From: Oscillospiraceae bacterium
Lineage (GTDB): Bacteria; Bacillota; Clostridia; Oscillospirales; Ruminococcaceae
Length of the DNA stretch: 64,000 bases
NCBI GenBank assembly: GCA_015067025.1
Contig: SVNC01000006.1
Coordinates: 86,496 to 150,495, forward strand
Direction of reading: 5' to 3'
Shown: piece by piece, positions 26,955 through 36,231 of the stretch
How the letters are laid out: each line of letters begins with the position of its first letter
Position numbering within the stretch: the first letter of the stretch is position 1
The notes under the pieces: model-generated
Seen by the model: the letters and a program-made list of their open reading frames with translations, nothing else
What the model was told of the DNA's origin: nothing
Database searches by the model: none
Translations under genes and position numbers: made by a program

Positions 26955-29336
26955 TTACCCTATAACCTTTTTCGCTATATCCACAGCTTCCTTTGCATCC
27001 TTTGCATAGAAATCTGCACCGATCTTTTCCGCATAATCGGGAGTAAGGACTGCACCGCCTACAACTACCTTGCAATCAGGAAGAGCAGCTTTCAGCAGCT
27101 TTATAGTTTCTTCCATAGATCTAAGCGTAGTAGTCATAAGTGCACTGAGTCCCACGAGCTTTACCTCGTGCTTTATTGCCGCATCGACTACTGCCTGATA
27201 TTCTACGTCCTTGCCAAGATCGATTACCGTATATCCGTAATTTTCAAGCAGTACCTTGACTATATTCTTACCGATATCGTGAATATCACCCTTTACGGTA
27301 GCAAGAACAATTTTACCCTTGCTTATAGGCGTATCTCCTGATTTTGACAACTTCTCCTTTATGACGTCAAAACAGCCCTGTGCCACTCCCGCTGATAAAA
27401 TAAGCTGAGGTAGGAATATCTTGCCCTGCTCAAAAAGACTGCCTGTCTTATCAAGGGCAGGGATAAGTCTGCCGTTTATTATATCCATAGGATCGTTTTC
27501 GCTTAGTAATTGTTCTGTGATTTTTGCCGCCTCGGCTTTAAGTCCGTTGTCAATGGCGTATTCGAGAGTTACGCTTTCTGCTTTTTGAACGGGCTTTGCC
27601 GCCATATCGGAATATGCGGCTATATATTCTGCTGAGTTTACGTCAATGTTATGCAGTAGCTTGAAGGCTCTTACAGTACCTGTCATAGCTTCGATATTAG
27701 GATTTATTATCGGAAGGTCAAGTCCGTTTTCAAGGGCAAGGCTTAAAAAGATGTGGTTTAAAAGCTCGCGGTTTGGCAGACCAAAAGAGATGTTAGAAAC
27801 ACCCAGTACGGTCTTTACGCCATACTGTTCCTTTACCATTCTTACTGCCTTTAAAGTCTCTTTTACAGCCTCTTGCTCGGCAGAAGCGGTAAGGGTAAGA
27901 CAGTCAATGTAAATGTCTTCTCTGTCAATACCGATACTTTCAGCTCTGTCTATTATACGCTTTGCGATCTCTACTCTCTGTTCGGCTTTTTTAGGGATAC
28001 CGTTATTGTCAAGAGTAAGACCTACGACTGCCGCACCGTATTTTTTTACGATGGGGAGAATTTTCTGCAGACTTTCCTCTTCGCCGTTTACCGAGTTTAC
28101 TATAGCCTTACCGTTATATATTCTTAAAGCCGCTTCGATAACCTCGGGGTCGGTGGAATCTATCTGTAAAGGCGTATCGGTTACACTCTGTATACTCTTT
28201 ACTACCTTTATCATCATAGCCTTTTCGTCAATATCGGGAAGTCCCACGTTGACATCAAGTATATCAGCTCCGGCGTTTACCTGCTCTATAGCTTGATTTA
28301 AGATGTAATTTATATCGTCGTTTTTAAGAGCCTCTTTAAAAAGCTTTTTACCGGTGGGGTTTATTCTTTCACCGATTATTCTGGGGCAGTCGATATGGCA
28401 TACCTTTGTGCCACTGCATACAGTACTTTGCTTTTTTGTGTTTCTATCAACACGGTCGATACCTTTAAGCTTTTCGCTGACTGCTTTTATAAATGCAGGA
28501 GTCGTACCACAGCAACCACCGAAGATATGCACGCCGTACTGTGCCATTTCAGTTGCATAGTATGCAAATTCTTCTGCTGTGATACTGAATTTTCCCGTTT
28601 CGGGGTCAGGCAGGCCTGCGTTGGGCATTACGATAACGGGAAGCGTTGCAAGCTCGCAAAGCTCCTTTACAATGGGCATAAGCTCCTTAGGACCAAGAGA
28701 GCAGTTGATACCTACTGCGTCAGCACCGAGAGCTTCGCATAAGATAACCTCTGCTTCAATAGGACATCCTGTAAAGGTACGACGGTTTTCCTCATACGTC
28801 ATACTGCACACTACGGGGAGAGCGGAGTTTTCCTTTACTGCAAGTAAAGCCGCTTTAAGCTCATAAAGATCCGTCATCGTTTCGATGATAAAAATATCTG
28901 TTCCTGCCTTTACACCGGCTGATACCTGCTCTTTAAATATATCGTAGGCGTCTTCAAAGCTGAGCGTGCCTGTAGGCTCTAAAAGCTGACCGATAGGACC
29001 GATATCCTGAGCAACGTAAACGTCTGTCTTTCCGCTTTCTTCTATAGCTTTTTTAGCGTTTTTTATGCCGGCGGTGATTACTTCGTCAACAGATTTTCCA
29101 CAGCCCTCAAGCTTGTAGCGGTTTGCGCCAAAGGTGTTTGCGCTCACTATATCAGAGCCTGCTTTAAGATAATCAAGATGCACAGCCTTTATGATATCGG
29201 GAGCGGTAAAGTTAAGAAGTTCAGGTGTTTCACCCGTTTTAAGACCTCTCGCCTGAAGCTCCGTGCCCATACCGCCGTCAAACATCAGGAATTTTTTCTG
29301 TTTTATAAGGGATTTTATACTTATTTTATTTTCCAC
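26955..29336 (-). CDS. metH: Cobalamin-dependent methionine synthase, core (no activation domain)
   Basis: 793 residues. Order of domains: homocysteine methyltransferase (1-290, zinc Cys in GINCSLGP and GGCCGTTP), pterin/methyl-THF-binding domain (about 315-575, with IGERINPTGKK and LDVNVGLPDIDE), cap (about 590-670) and B12-binding domain with the cobalt-ligand His motif DIHDIGKNIV near 684. The classic MetH has a further C-terminal reactivation domain; it is absent here and is supplied by the adjacent gene. The enzyme methylates homocysteine to methionine. The start overlaps the end of the upstream gene. Confidence 0.96.
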   Translation of the reverse strand: MENKISIKSLIKQKKFLMFDGGMGTELQARGLKTGETPELLNFTAPDIIKAVHLDYLKAGSDIVSANTFGANRYKLEGCGKSVDEVITAGIKNAKKAIEESGKTDVYVAQDIGPIGQLLEPTGTLSFEDAYDIFKEQVSAGVKAGTDIFIIETMTDLYELKAALLAVKENSALPVVCSMTYEENRRTFTGCPIEAEVILCEALGADAVGINCSLGPKELMPIVKELCELATLPVIVMPNAGLPDPETGKFSITAEEFAYYATEMAQYGVHIFGGCCGTTPAFIKAVSEKLKGIDRVDRNTKKQSTVCSGTKVCHIDCPRIIGERINPTGKKLFKEALKNDDINYILNQAIEQVNAGADILDVNVGLPDIDEKAMMIKVVKSIQSVTDTPLQIDSTDPEVIEAALRIYNGKAIVNSVNGEEESLQKILPIVKKYGAAVVGLTLDNNGIPKKAEQRVEIAKRIIDRAESIGIDREDIYIDCLTLTASAEQEAVKETLKAVRMVKEQYGVKTVLGVSNISFGLPNRELLNHIFLSLALENGLDLPIINPNIEAMTGTVRAFKLLHNIDVNSAEYIAAYSDMAAKPVQKAESVTLEYAIDNGLKAEAAKITEQLLSENDPMDIINGRLIPALDKTGSLFEQGKIFLPQLILSAGVAQGCFDVIKEKLSKSGDTPISKGKIVLATVKGDIHDIGKNIVKVLLENYGYTVIDLGKDVEYQAVVDAAIKHEVKLVGLSALMTTTLRSMEETIKLLKAALPDCKVVVGGAVLTPDYAEKIGADFYAKDAKEAVDIAKKVIG

Positions 29337-29991
29337 AGTGGTTGTTATCCTTTCTGTATCTGCACGTATCTTTTAAGTTGCAGTTATCACAGCTTTTATA
29401 CTTTCGTGTTTTTTTATCGGATAATCCGATAATTGCCGTTACTGATTTTCTTGGGGTAAGCAGCATACTGTCAGTGGAGCAAAGTCCGATTTTTTTCTGT
29501 GCTGAGAGGAGTGATAAAAACTCCTTCTGAATAGCTATCGGAAGATCGTCATAGCCGGGAGAAAATCTTGTGGTCAGGTGATAATTCTCTGCTGAGCTTC
29601 TGATTTCTTTTTCTACGTAGTCACATAACCGTTCTGTAGCAGAGGATGCAAGGGCATCGATAATGACTGCCTTTGCAAGATCGGTTATCTGTAGCTGTCT
29701 TATAAGGCGGTCTACACCCTGACCGAGCGTTGCACACATCAGCACCGCACTTTTGCAACCGACAAGATGCTTTTTTATTCCTTCGCCCGACAGAAATAAA
29801 CTGCCGTTACCTACGTCAACACCATCAGGAACTTCAGCTATTTCGAATTTCCTGAAAAGAAATTTAGGTTCTATGACCTTTAAAAGCTCCTTTTCGCATA
29901 CGTCGATAAGCTCTGCGGTTTTGCTGTCAGGCTCGCCTTTTATCCCAAGATAGCGTAAAGCCTCTTTTTTATTGATACTTTCTATTATCAT
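29326..29991 (-). CDS. Methionine synthase activation-domain-like protein
   Basis: 221 residues. The sequence around ALRYLGIKGEPDS, CATLGQGVDRLIRQLQ, RFSPGYDDLPIAIQKEFL and the final TPRKSVTAIIGLSD matches the family of separate B12-dependent methionine synthase activation proteins. The C-terminus has a Cys cluster (SCDNCNLKDTCRYR) that could hold a metal or act in redox. It likely helps reactivate oxidised MetH using SAM. It overlaps metH by 11 bases and metF by 4 bases, so the three proteins are made together. Confidence 0.9.
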   Translation of the reverse strand: MIIESINKKEALRYLGIKGEPDSKTAELIDVCEKELLKVIEPKFLFRKFEIAEVPDGVDVGNGSLFLSGEGIKKHLVGCKSAVLMCATLGQGVDRLIRQLQITDLAKAVIIDALASSATERLCDYVEKEIRSSAENYHLTTRFSPGYDDLPIAIQKEFLSLLSAQKKIGLCSTDSMLLTPRKSVTAIIGLSDKKTRKYKSCDNCNLKDTCRYRKDNNHCGK

Positions 29992-30848
29992 AAAAGCTTT
30001 CTTATAGCCTCATAAACTCGTTTTGCAACGTAGGGGTTGTTCATCGAATAAAGATGTATACCATCAATGCCGTTTGAAATAAGATCAATTATCTGATCTA
30101 CTGCATAAGCAATACCTGCGTCTATAAGAGCCTCACGGTTATTTTCATAACGCTGTATCATCTTTACAAATTTTGGTGGAAGACTTGCCCCACACATTGA
30201 CACCATTCGTTCGATCTGCTTTTTACTTGTGATAGGCATAATACCTGCAGATATCGGAACTTCAATCCCTGCAATACCAGCCTTTTCACGAAAATCATAA
30301 AAGGCGTCGTTGTTAAAGAAAAGCTGGGTAACAAGATGAGATACGCCGCTGTCTACCTTTTTCTTTAAATTAAGGATATCTTCCTTCTGATTTTTAGCGT
30401 CGATATGTACTTCGGGATAGCAAGCTCCTGCAATATCAAAGTCACCCTTTGATGAAATATAAGCGGCAAGATCGCTTGCGTGAGGAAAGTCGTTTTTCGG
30501 CTCTTCGTCAGGTTTTACGTCACCTCTTAAAGCGAGGATGTTTTCAATGCCGTTTGCTTTTAAATCGCTGAGTACAAAGTCAACGTCAGATTTTGTACTG
30601 TTTATGCAGGTAAGATGAGCCATAGCTTCAATCCCGCACTTGTTCTTTATATGAGAAGCTATTTCACAAGTAGAACGGTTAGCTGTGTTTCCGCCTGCAC
30701 CATAGGTAACGCTGAAATAGTCGGGTCTTATTTCTGCAATTTCATTTACTGCATTATATACTGTATCTATCGAGAAGTTTTTATTCGGTGGGAATACTTC
30801 TACTGAAAATACCACTCTTTCCTTACCGTAAAGTTCTGCTAATTTCAT
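29988..30848 (-). CDS. metF: Methylenetetrahydrofolate reductase
   Basis: 286 residues, the standard bacterial length. Family motifs include FSVEVFPPNK near the start, YFSVTYGAGGN, the folate/FAD region NILALRGDVKPDE and the later THLVTQLFFNN. It reduces 5,10-methylene-THF to 5-methyl-THF, the methyl donor for MetH encoded two genes later. AAAGGAA lies before the ATG. The gene follows metG by about 95 bases on the same strand and may share its transcript. Confidence 0.96.
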   Translation of the reverse strand: MKLAELYGKERVVFSVEVFPPNKNFSIDTVYNAVNEIAEIRPDYFSVTYGAGGNTANRSTCEIASHIKNKCGIEAMAHLTCINSTKSDVDFVLSDLKANGIENILALRGDVKPDEEPKNDFPHASDLAAYISSKGDFDIAGACYPEVHIDAKNQKEDILNLKKKVDSGVSHLVTQLFFNNDAFYDFREKAGIAGIEVPISAGIMPITSKKQIERMVSMCGASLPPKFVKMIQRYENNREALIDAGIAYAVDQIIDLISNGIDGIHLYSMNNPYVAKRVYEAIRKLL

Positions 30849-30942
30849 AATTTTTATTCCTTTCCTGCTATAACGTGGAAGTAAATGGAACTTGGTGTAT
30901 CAAATTATAGGGCGATTTTGCAACCGCCCATAATTATTTTAT

Positions 30943-32871
30943 TTATCGTATTGCACTACCGTTAGGTGTATCCTTGTCTAAGAACACGACCTGAACCTTA
31001 TCGCCTGCATCGCAGGCAAGCAGCATACCGTTGCTGTCCTCACCGCAAAGCTTTGCAGGGGAGAGGTTTGCAACGAAAATTACCTTCTTGCCGATAAGCT
31101 CTTCGGGAGTGTAGTACTGAGCAATACCGCTTACTATCTGTCTTTCGCCTCTGCCATCGTCAACCTGGAGCTTAAGGAGCTTCTTAGCCTTCTTTATCTT
31201 TTCACAGGCTGTTATCTCACCGCTTCTGAGCTTTACCTTTGCAAAGTCCTCGATAGAGATTATACCTGCCTTGTCAAGGTCTTCGTCCTCCTTGTATTGT
31301 GTTTTAGGAGTGAGCATTTCGTTAAGAGCGTCGATTTCCTTATCCATATCAATTCTGGGGAAGAGAACGCCACCCTTTGTGACTGTTACTGTCTGAGAAA
31401 GTGTACCGAACTTATCTGCTGCATCGTAAGTAACGTCAGCCTCTGTTGCACCGATCTGCTTCCATACCTCAGGCATTGTTGTGGGCATAAAGGGGTAAAG
31501 GAGTGTAGAAGTTATACGGATAGATTCCAGCAGGTTGTAAAGTACTGCACAAAGCCTTCCTTTATTGGCTTCATCCTTTGCAAGCACCCAGGGAGCAGTT
31601 TCGTCAATGTACTTATTCGCACGGGAAACGACCTTGAATATCTCTTCAAGTGCCTTTGAAAGCTGTGCGTTGTCAACCGCTTCTTCAACCTTTGCTTTAA
31701 GAGCCTTTGCCATATCAATAAGCTCACCATCGATCTCATCGCTTACCTTATCACTTATAAGAGTACCGCCGAAGTATTTATCGACCATGGCAACTGTACG
31801 GGATACAAGGTTGCCGAAATCGTTGGCAAGGTCGGTGTTTATTCTGCTGATCATTATTTCGTTTGAGAAGTTGCAGTCAGAACCATAGGGCATATCACGG
31901 AGTATCTGATAACGTACAGAGTCAACGCCGTAACGCTCTGCAAGTACGAAGGGGTCGATAACGTTACCAAGTGATTTGCTCATCTTCTGACCGTTGAAGT
32001 TTATCCAGCCATGACCGTAAAGACGCTTAGGCAGAGGAATATCAAGCATCATAAGTATAATGGGCCATACGATTGAATGGAAACGTACTATCTCCTTTGC
32101 AGTCATATGCATATCAGCGGGCCAGTACTTGTCATAATCGTTATACGCACTGTTCTTGTAGCCTAATGCGCTGATATAGTTTGTAAGAGCGTCAACCCAT
32201 ACGTAAACAACGTGTCCTTCGTCAAAGTCAACGGGAACACCCCAGGTGAAGGTAGTACGGGATACGCATAAATCCTCAAGACCTGCGTTGATGAAGTTGT
32301 TTACCATTTCGTTTACGCGGGATGCGGGCTGGAGATAATCTGTTTCTGTAAGGAACTTACGGATCTTATCTTCAAAAAGGGACAGCTTTAAGAAGTAAGC
32401 TTCTTCGTCAGCCTCAATAACGTCTCTGCCACAGTCAGGACACTTGCCGTCCTTGAGCTGGGATTCTGTCCAGAAGCTTTCGCAGGGTGTGCAGTATTTA
32501 CCTGTGTACTTACCCTTGTAGATATAGCCTCTGTCATAAAGCTCACGGAACACCTTCTGTACGGTTTCGATATGATAATCGTCCGTTGTTCTGATATATC
32601 TGTCATAGCTTATGTTCATTGTTTCCCATAAACGCTTGAAGTTGTCAACGATGGGGTCAACGTATTCCTTGGGGGTAACGCCCTGTTCTTTAGCTTTAAG
32701 CTCGATCTTCTGACCGTGTTCGTCTGTACCTGTAAGGAACATTACGTCATAGCCCTGCATTCTCTTGAAGCGGGCAATGGTATCACAGGCTACCGTTGTG
32801 TAGCAGTGACCTATGTGAGGATTACCTGAGGGGTAATATATAGGGGTCGTTATATAAAATTTCTTATCCAT
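30943..32871 (-). CDS. metG: Methionyl-tRNA synthetase with C-terminal tRNA-binding domain
   Basis: 642 residues from the ATG at 32871 (protein MDKKFYITTPIYYPSG). The ATG at 32913 is less likely because the only ribosome site, AAGGAG, lies between the two. Class I motifs HIGH (PHIGHCYTTV) and KMSKS (GQKMSKSLGNV) are present, as are four Cys of a zinc knuckle (CTPCESFW, CPDCGRD). The C-terminal 105 or so residues form a Trbp111/EMAPII tRNA-binding domain (VKLRSGEITACEKIKKAKKL). It charges tRNA-Met. Its leader is about 190 bases long. Confidence 0.97.
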   Translation of the reverse strand: MDKKFYITTPIYYPSGNPHIGHCYTTVACDTIARFKRMQGYDVMFLTGTDEHGQKIELKAKEQGVTPKEYVDPIVDNFKRLWETMNISYDRYIRTTDDYHIETVQKVFRELYDRGYIYKGKYTGKYCTPCESFWTESQLKDGKCPDCGRDVIEADEEAYFLKLSLFEDKIRKFLTETDYLQPASRVNEMVNNFINAGLEDLCVSRTTFTWGVPVDFDEGHVVYVWVDALTNYISALGYKNSAYNDYDKYWPADMHMTAKEIVRFHSIVWPIILMMLDIPLPKRLYGHGWINFNGQKMSKSLGNVIDPFVLAERYGVDSVRYQILRDMPYGSDCNFSNEIMISRINTDLANDFGNLVSRTVAMVDKYFGGTLISDKVSDEIDGELIDMAKALKAKVEEAVDNAQLSKALEEIFKVVSRANKYIDETAPWVLAKDEANKGRLCAVLYNLLESIRITSTLLYPFMPTTMPEVWKQIGATEADVTYDAADKFGTLSQTVTVTKGGVLFPRIDMDKEIDALNEMLTPKTQYKEDEDLDKAGIISIEDFAKVKLRSGEITACEKIKKAKKLLKLQVDDGRGERQIVSGIAQYYTPEELIGKKVIFVANLSPAKLCGEDSNGMLLACDAGDKVQVVFLDKDTPNGSAIR

Positions 32872-33070
32872 TGTCTTGTTATTTTCTCCTTGTTGATTTA
32901 TTTTTGTTTTCATTCGTTTTGTATTATTTTATTTGTATTATTTTATATGTGCCGAGTGCACATTCGCAGACTGATATATCCAGTCTTAAAGCTATAGAAT
33001 TTTTTCAAAATACATCAGTCCTTTCGTTTTTTATGAAGAATATGCATTTTTTACATTTGCATACCTATTT

Positions 33071-33099
33071 AGTATACCACTTTCTTCATTTTTTTGCAA
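33071..33099 (-). promoter_or_regulatory. Promoter of metG
   Basis: On the minus strand TTGCAA, 17-base gap, TATACT. The following leader of about 190 bases holds two weak hairpins (near 32949-32961 and 32968-32986) but no T-box sequence. Confidence 0.6.
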
Positions 33100-33147
33100 C
33101 ATATCAAAAAAAATTTCAGTAAATTTTGCATTTTATCTGAAAAACAC

Positions 33148-33176
33148 TTGATTTTTCCGAATTTTTTTAGTAAAAT
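33148..33176 (+). promoter_or_regulatory. Promoter of the PucR-type regulator gene
   Basis: TTGATT, 17-base gap, TAAAAT. The 32872-33313 interval is very AT-rich and otherwise holds only the two divergent promoters and leaders. Confidence 0.55.
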
Positions 33177-33313
33177 ATATTTGGTGTATTATTTTTGGAG
33201 CTTTCACGACAAAATTTCGGTAATTTTGCCTAAAGCGTTAAGACCAAAGACAAAGCAGGGATAAAACCCGACTTTAAAATAACAACAAAGAAATTTCAAA
33301 AGGGGTAAAAAAA

Positions 33314-34399
33314 ATGTCTAACAGATTATTTCAGGGCGTAGTTCATCAGATGAGGGATACAATAGGCAGAGTAATCGGTGTAATCGATGAAAACTCAACT
33401 ATCGTAGCCTGCAGTGAGCTTTCCAGAATAGGAACAAACAGCGACTTTTTTACTATCGAACTCGGTGACTCTCACGATGTATTCATCCGTGACGGCTATA
33501 CATACAAGCCCTTCGGCGTTCATGTAAAGCCCGATTATGCAGTATTCATCGAAGGCACGGACGACCAGGCTGCAAAATATGCTTCACTTTTAGCTATCTC
33601 ACTTTCCAGCATCAAGCAGTATTATGATGAAAAGTACGACAGAAACAATTTTGTGAAGAACATTATTCTTGACAACGTACTCCCCGGAGATATCACACTC
33701 AAAGCAAGAGAGCTTCACTTCAATGCGGAGATCAGTCGAGTGGTATTCCTTATCAGCATTGTAACGTCAAACGATGTTTCAGCTTACGACGTTATCCAGA
33801 ATCTGTTCCCTGATAAGAATAAGGACTTTGTATTCAACATTACAGAAACGGAAATAGTTCTTGTAAAGGAAATAAAGTCAAACATCGACAATAAGGATCT
33901 TGAAAAGCTTGCGCGCTCTATTTCAGATACACTTTCAGGTGAGTTCTTTACCCGTGTAAACGTAGGTATCGGTACACCCGTAACAGGTATCAAGGATCTT
34001 GCACGCTCCTTTAAGGAAGCTCAGATAGCAATCGAAGTTGGTAAGGTGTTCGATACCGACAAGACCATCGTAAGCTATGATAACCTTGGTATCGCAAGAC
34101 TTATTTACCACCTGCCCACAACACTTTGCGAAACCTTCTTAAAGGAAGTATTCAAGAAGGGCTCTATCGAATCTCTTGACCACGAAACATTATTTACGAT
34201 CCAGAGATTTTTTGAAAACAACCTCAACGTATCCGAAACATCAAGAAAGCTCTTTGTACACAGAAATACGCTGGTTTACAGACTCGACAAGATAAAGAAG
34301 CTGACAGGGCTTGATCTAAGAGAATTCGACCACGCAATTATTTTCAAGATTGCACTTATGGTTAAGAAGTATCTTGCTGCAGATCCTGTAAAATTCTGA
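33314..34399 (+). CDS. PucR/CdaR-type transcriptional regulator
   Basis: 361 residues. The N-terminal 130 residues look like a small-ligand sensor of the CdaR sugar-diacid type (VHQMRDTIGRVIGVIDENST). The middle resembles a GGDEF-like fold typical of PucR proteins (VNVGIGTPVTGIKDLARSFK), and the C-terminus has the PucR helix-turn-helix (FFENNLNVSETSRKLFVHRN, TLVYRLDKIKKLTGLDLR). CdaR activates glycerate or sugar-diacid genes; no such genes are adjacent here, so the ligand and targets are open. It has its own promoter. Confidence 0.85.
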   Translation: MSNRLFQGVVHQMRDTIGRVIGVIDENSTIVACSELSRIGTNSDFFTIELGDSHDVFIRDGYTYKPFGVHVKPDYAVFIEGTDDQAAKYASLLAISLSSIKQYYDEKYDRNNFVKNIILDNVLPGDITLKARELHFNAEISRVVFLISIVTSNDVSAYDVIQNLFPDKNKDFVFNITETEIVLVKEIKSNIDNKDLEKLARSISDTLSGEFFTRVNVGIGTPVTGIKDLARSFKEAQIAIEVGKVFDTDKTIVSYDNLGIARLIYHLPTTLCETFLKEVFKKGSIESLDHETLFTIQRFFENNLNVSETSRKLFVHRNTLVYRLDKIKKLTGLDLREFDHAIIFKIALMVKKYLAADPVKF

Positions 34400-34488
34400 T
34401 TTCGGGAAGGAAATTACAATTTAAAGACTCCGCCATTTATCGTTGTATACGTTTCCTGCCCTATAAAAATTTGACATCCGTTACGACT

Positions 34489-34572
34489 ACACAGCAATTT
34501 TAAAAAAGTTGCTGTGTATCTGTCAGTTTAAGGGCAGTAGAAATGATAAGATGACCGATTCGCCATAATCGG
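34489..34572 (+). promoter_or_regulatory. Hairpins in the ftsE upstream region
   Basis: The 34400-34637 interval has two stems: ACACAGCAA with TTGCTGTGT (34489-34517) and CCGATT with AATCGG (34555-34572). The first may be the terminator of the regulator gene although its T-run is weak. The ftsE ribosome site AAAGG is near 34626. Confidence 0.4.
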
Positions 34573-34637
34573 ACACACACTGTTTTTAACCGATATTTCC
34601 GTCATCAGTAAAAAACAGAAACAGAAAGGTAATAGAA

Positions 34638-35324
34638 ATGGTAGAACTTAAAAATGTCAGCGTCCATTATAAAGAGGGCGTTGATGCATTAAACAACGTA
34701 AATTTACGCATAGAAGACGGTGAGTTCGTATTTATAGTAGGTGACAGCGGTGCGGGCAAATCCACACTGTTAAAGCTTATTACAAGAGAAGCGGTTCCTA
34801 CACAGGGCCGTGTATTTGTCAACGGATATAATCTCACAAACATAAAGAAAAAGAAAATACCCTATTTCAGACGCTCTATCGGTATGATCTTTCAGGATTT
34901 CAGACTGATACCCGATCTGAACGTTTATGATAACGTAGCCTTTGTAATGCGAGTTACGGGACAGACCAAAAGAGACATAAGACACAGAGTGCCTTACGTA
35001 CTTAATCTTGTAAAGCTTGCAGACAGAGCAAAAGCGTACCCCGACAAGCTGTCAGGCGGTGAGATGCAGAGAGTTGCTATTGCCCGTGCCTTTGCCAGCG
35101 ATCCGGGGCTTATAATAGCAGACGAGCCTACTGCAAACATCGACCCTGCTTTATCCTATGACATCGTAAAGCTGCTTAAGGAGATCAATAAATGCGGCAC
35201 AACGGTCATTATGGTAACTCACGAGCACAGCCTTGTTGAATATTTCGGCGGCAGAATTATCAGCCTCAAATCAGGCGAAGTGGTGTTCGACGATTATGTG
35301 GGAGGTGCTGCTGACGATGAATAA
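34638..35324 (+). CDS. ftsE: Cell division ATP-binding protein FtsE
   Basis: 228 residues, the family length. Walker A is VGDSGAGKSTLLKLI, the Q-loop is IGMIFQDFRLIPDLNVYDNV, the ABC signature is LSGGEMQRVAIARA, Walker B is GLIIADEP, and the H-loop is VTHEH. With FtsX it forms a membrane complex that switches on a peptidoglycan hydrolase during division or wall growth. ftsX overlaps the end by 8 bases and the hydrolase gene follows, the expected arrangement. Confidence 0.97.
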   Translation: MVELKNVSVHYKEGVDALNNVNLRIEDGEFVFIVGDSGAGKSTLLKLITREAVPTQGRVFVNGYNLTNIKKKKIPYFRRSIGMIFQDFRLIPDLNVYDNVAFVMRVTGQTKRDIRHRVPYVLNLVKLADRAKAYPDKLSGGEMQRVAIARAFASDPGLIIADEPTANIDPALSYDIVKLLKEINKCGTTVIMVTHEHSLVEYFGGRIISLKSGEVVFDDYVGGAADDE

Positions 35325-36204
35325 CTTCTCATATCTTTTAAAGCAGGGACTTTCTTCAGTATGGAAGAACCGTTTTATGTCCTTTGCAAGCTTTTGTATA
35401 CTTACGGTAAGTCTTCTGCTTGTAGGACTTTCCGCTTTCGTAATGCTTGATTGCGGAATAATCCTTGACAGCGTTTCAGATAAGAACGAGATCAGCGTAT
35501 ATATGGAAGATGACGCAGATTTAGAGCATATAAAGGATGTACTTAAAAGTAATACTCTTGTTACAAACGTAAGATACATCTCTCCCGAAGAAGGTCTTCA
35601 GTCCATGAAGGAGCAGTATAAGGATCAGACGGAGCTTTTTGAAAACCTGCCCTATAACCCTGTACCTCCTACGTATATGGTAACGATAAACGATCTTGAT
35701 AAGATAGATATGGCGGTAAAGCAGTTTGAAGTGATCGGCGGTGTTTATAAGGTAAATGCTCCCCTTGACTTTGCGGGCTTTATCGAGGATATCCGTAACA
35801 CCTTTACAATTATCGGCATTGCCCTTATAATATCTTTAGGTACTGTCTGCATAATCATTATAGCAAACACAACAAGACTCAGCGTTTTTGCACGTCGCAA
35901 GGAAATTGCTATTATGCGTATCGTGGGAGCTACCAACAGCTTTATAAGAACACCCTTCTTTATTGAGGGTATGTTTATCGGTCTTGTATCAGGCCTTATG
36001 TCCTTTATACTGACCAAATTCATCTATGAGGGAGTATATACCCTGTTTTCTGAAAAGCTTGGTATGTGGAGTGCACTCGGAATGGACAACATCCTTAAGT
36101 TCTCCGACGTTGCACTTATCACCGTGCTTGTTTACTGCCTTGCAGGTGCAACGCTCGGTGCAATAGGTACAGTTTTCAGTACAGGAAAGCATTTAAAGAT
36201 ATAA
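35317..36204 (+). CDS. ftsX: Cell division permease-like protein FtsX
   Basis: 295 residues from the ATG at 35317 (MNNFSYLLKQGLSSVWKN), which has GGGAGG upstream and overlaps ftsE by 8 bases; the longer frame from 35233 would run deep into ftsE. Four membrane helices surround a large outer loop (EISVYMEDDADLEHIKDVLK) between helices 1 and 2, which in the family binds the hydrolase. The motif ARRKEIAIMRIVGATNSFIR is characteristic. It couples FtsE ATP use to activation of the EnvC/PcsB-like protein encoded next. Confidence 0.97.
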   Translation: MNNFSYLLKQGLSSVWKNRFMSFASFCILTVSLLLVGLSAFVMLDCGIILDSVSDKNEISVYMEDDADLEHIKDVLKSNTLVTNVRYISPEEGLQSMKEQYKDQTELFENLPYNPVPPTYMVTINDLDKIDMAVKQFEVIGGVYKVNAPLDFAGFIEDIRNTFTIIGIALIISLGTVCIIIIANTTRLSVFARRKEIAIMRIVGATNSFIRTPFFIEGMFIGLVSGLMSFILTKFIYEGVYTLFSEKLGMWSALGMDNILKFSDVALITVLVYCLAGATLGAIGTVFSTGKHLKI

Positions 36205-36231
36205 GCAGCAAAGAATGGAAAGGAAGAAATA

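Noticed and set aside
32872..33070. T-box or SAM riboswitch before metG
   Set aside because: No T-box consensus (AGGGTGGNACCGCG) and no SAM-I core on the minus strand; only weak short stems.
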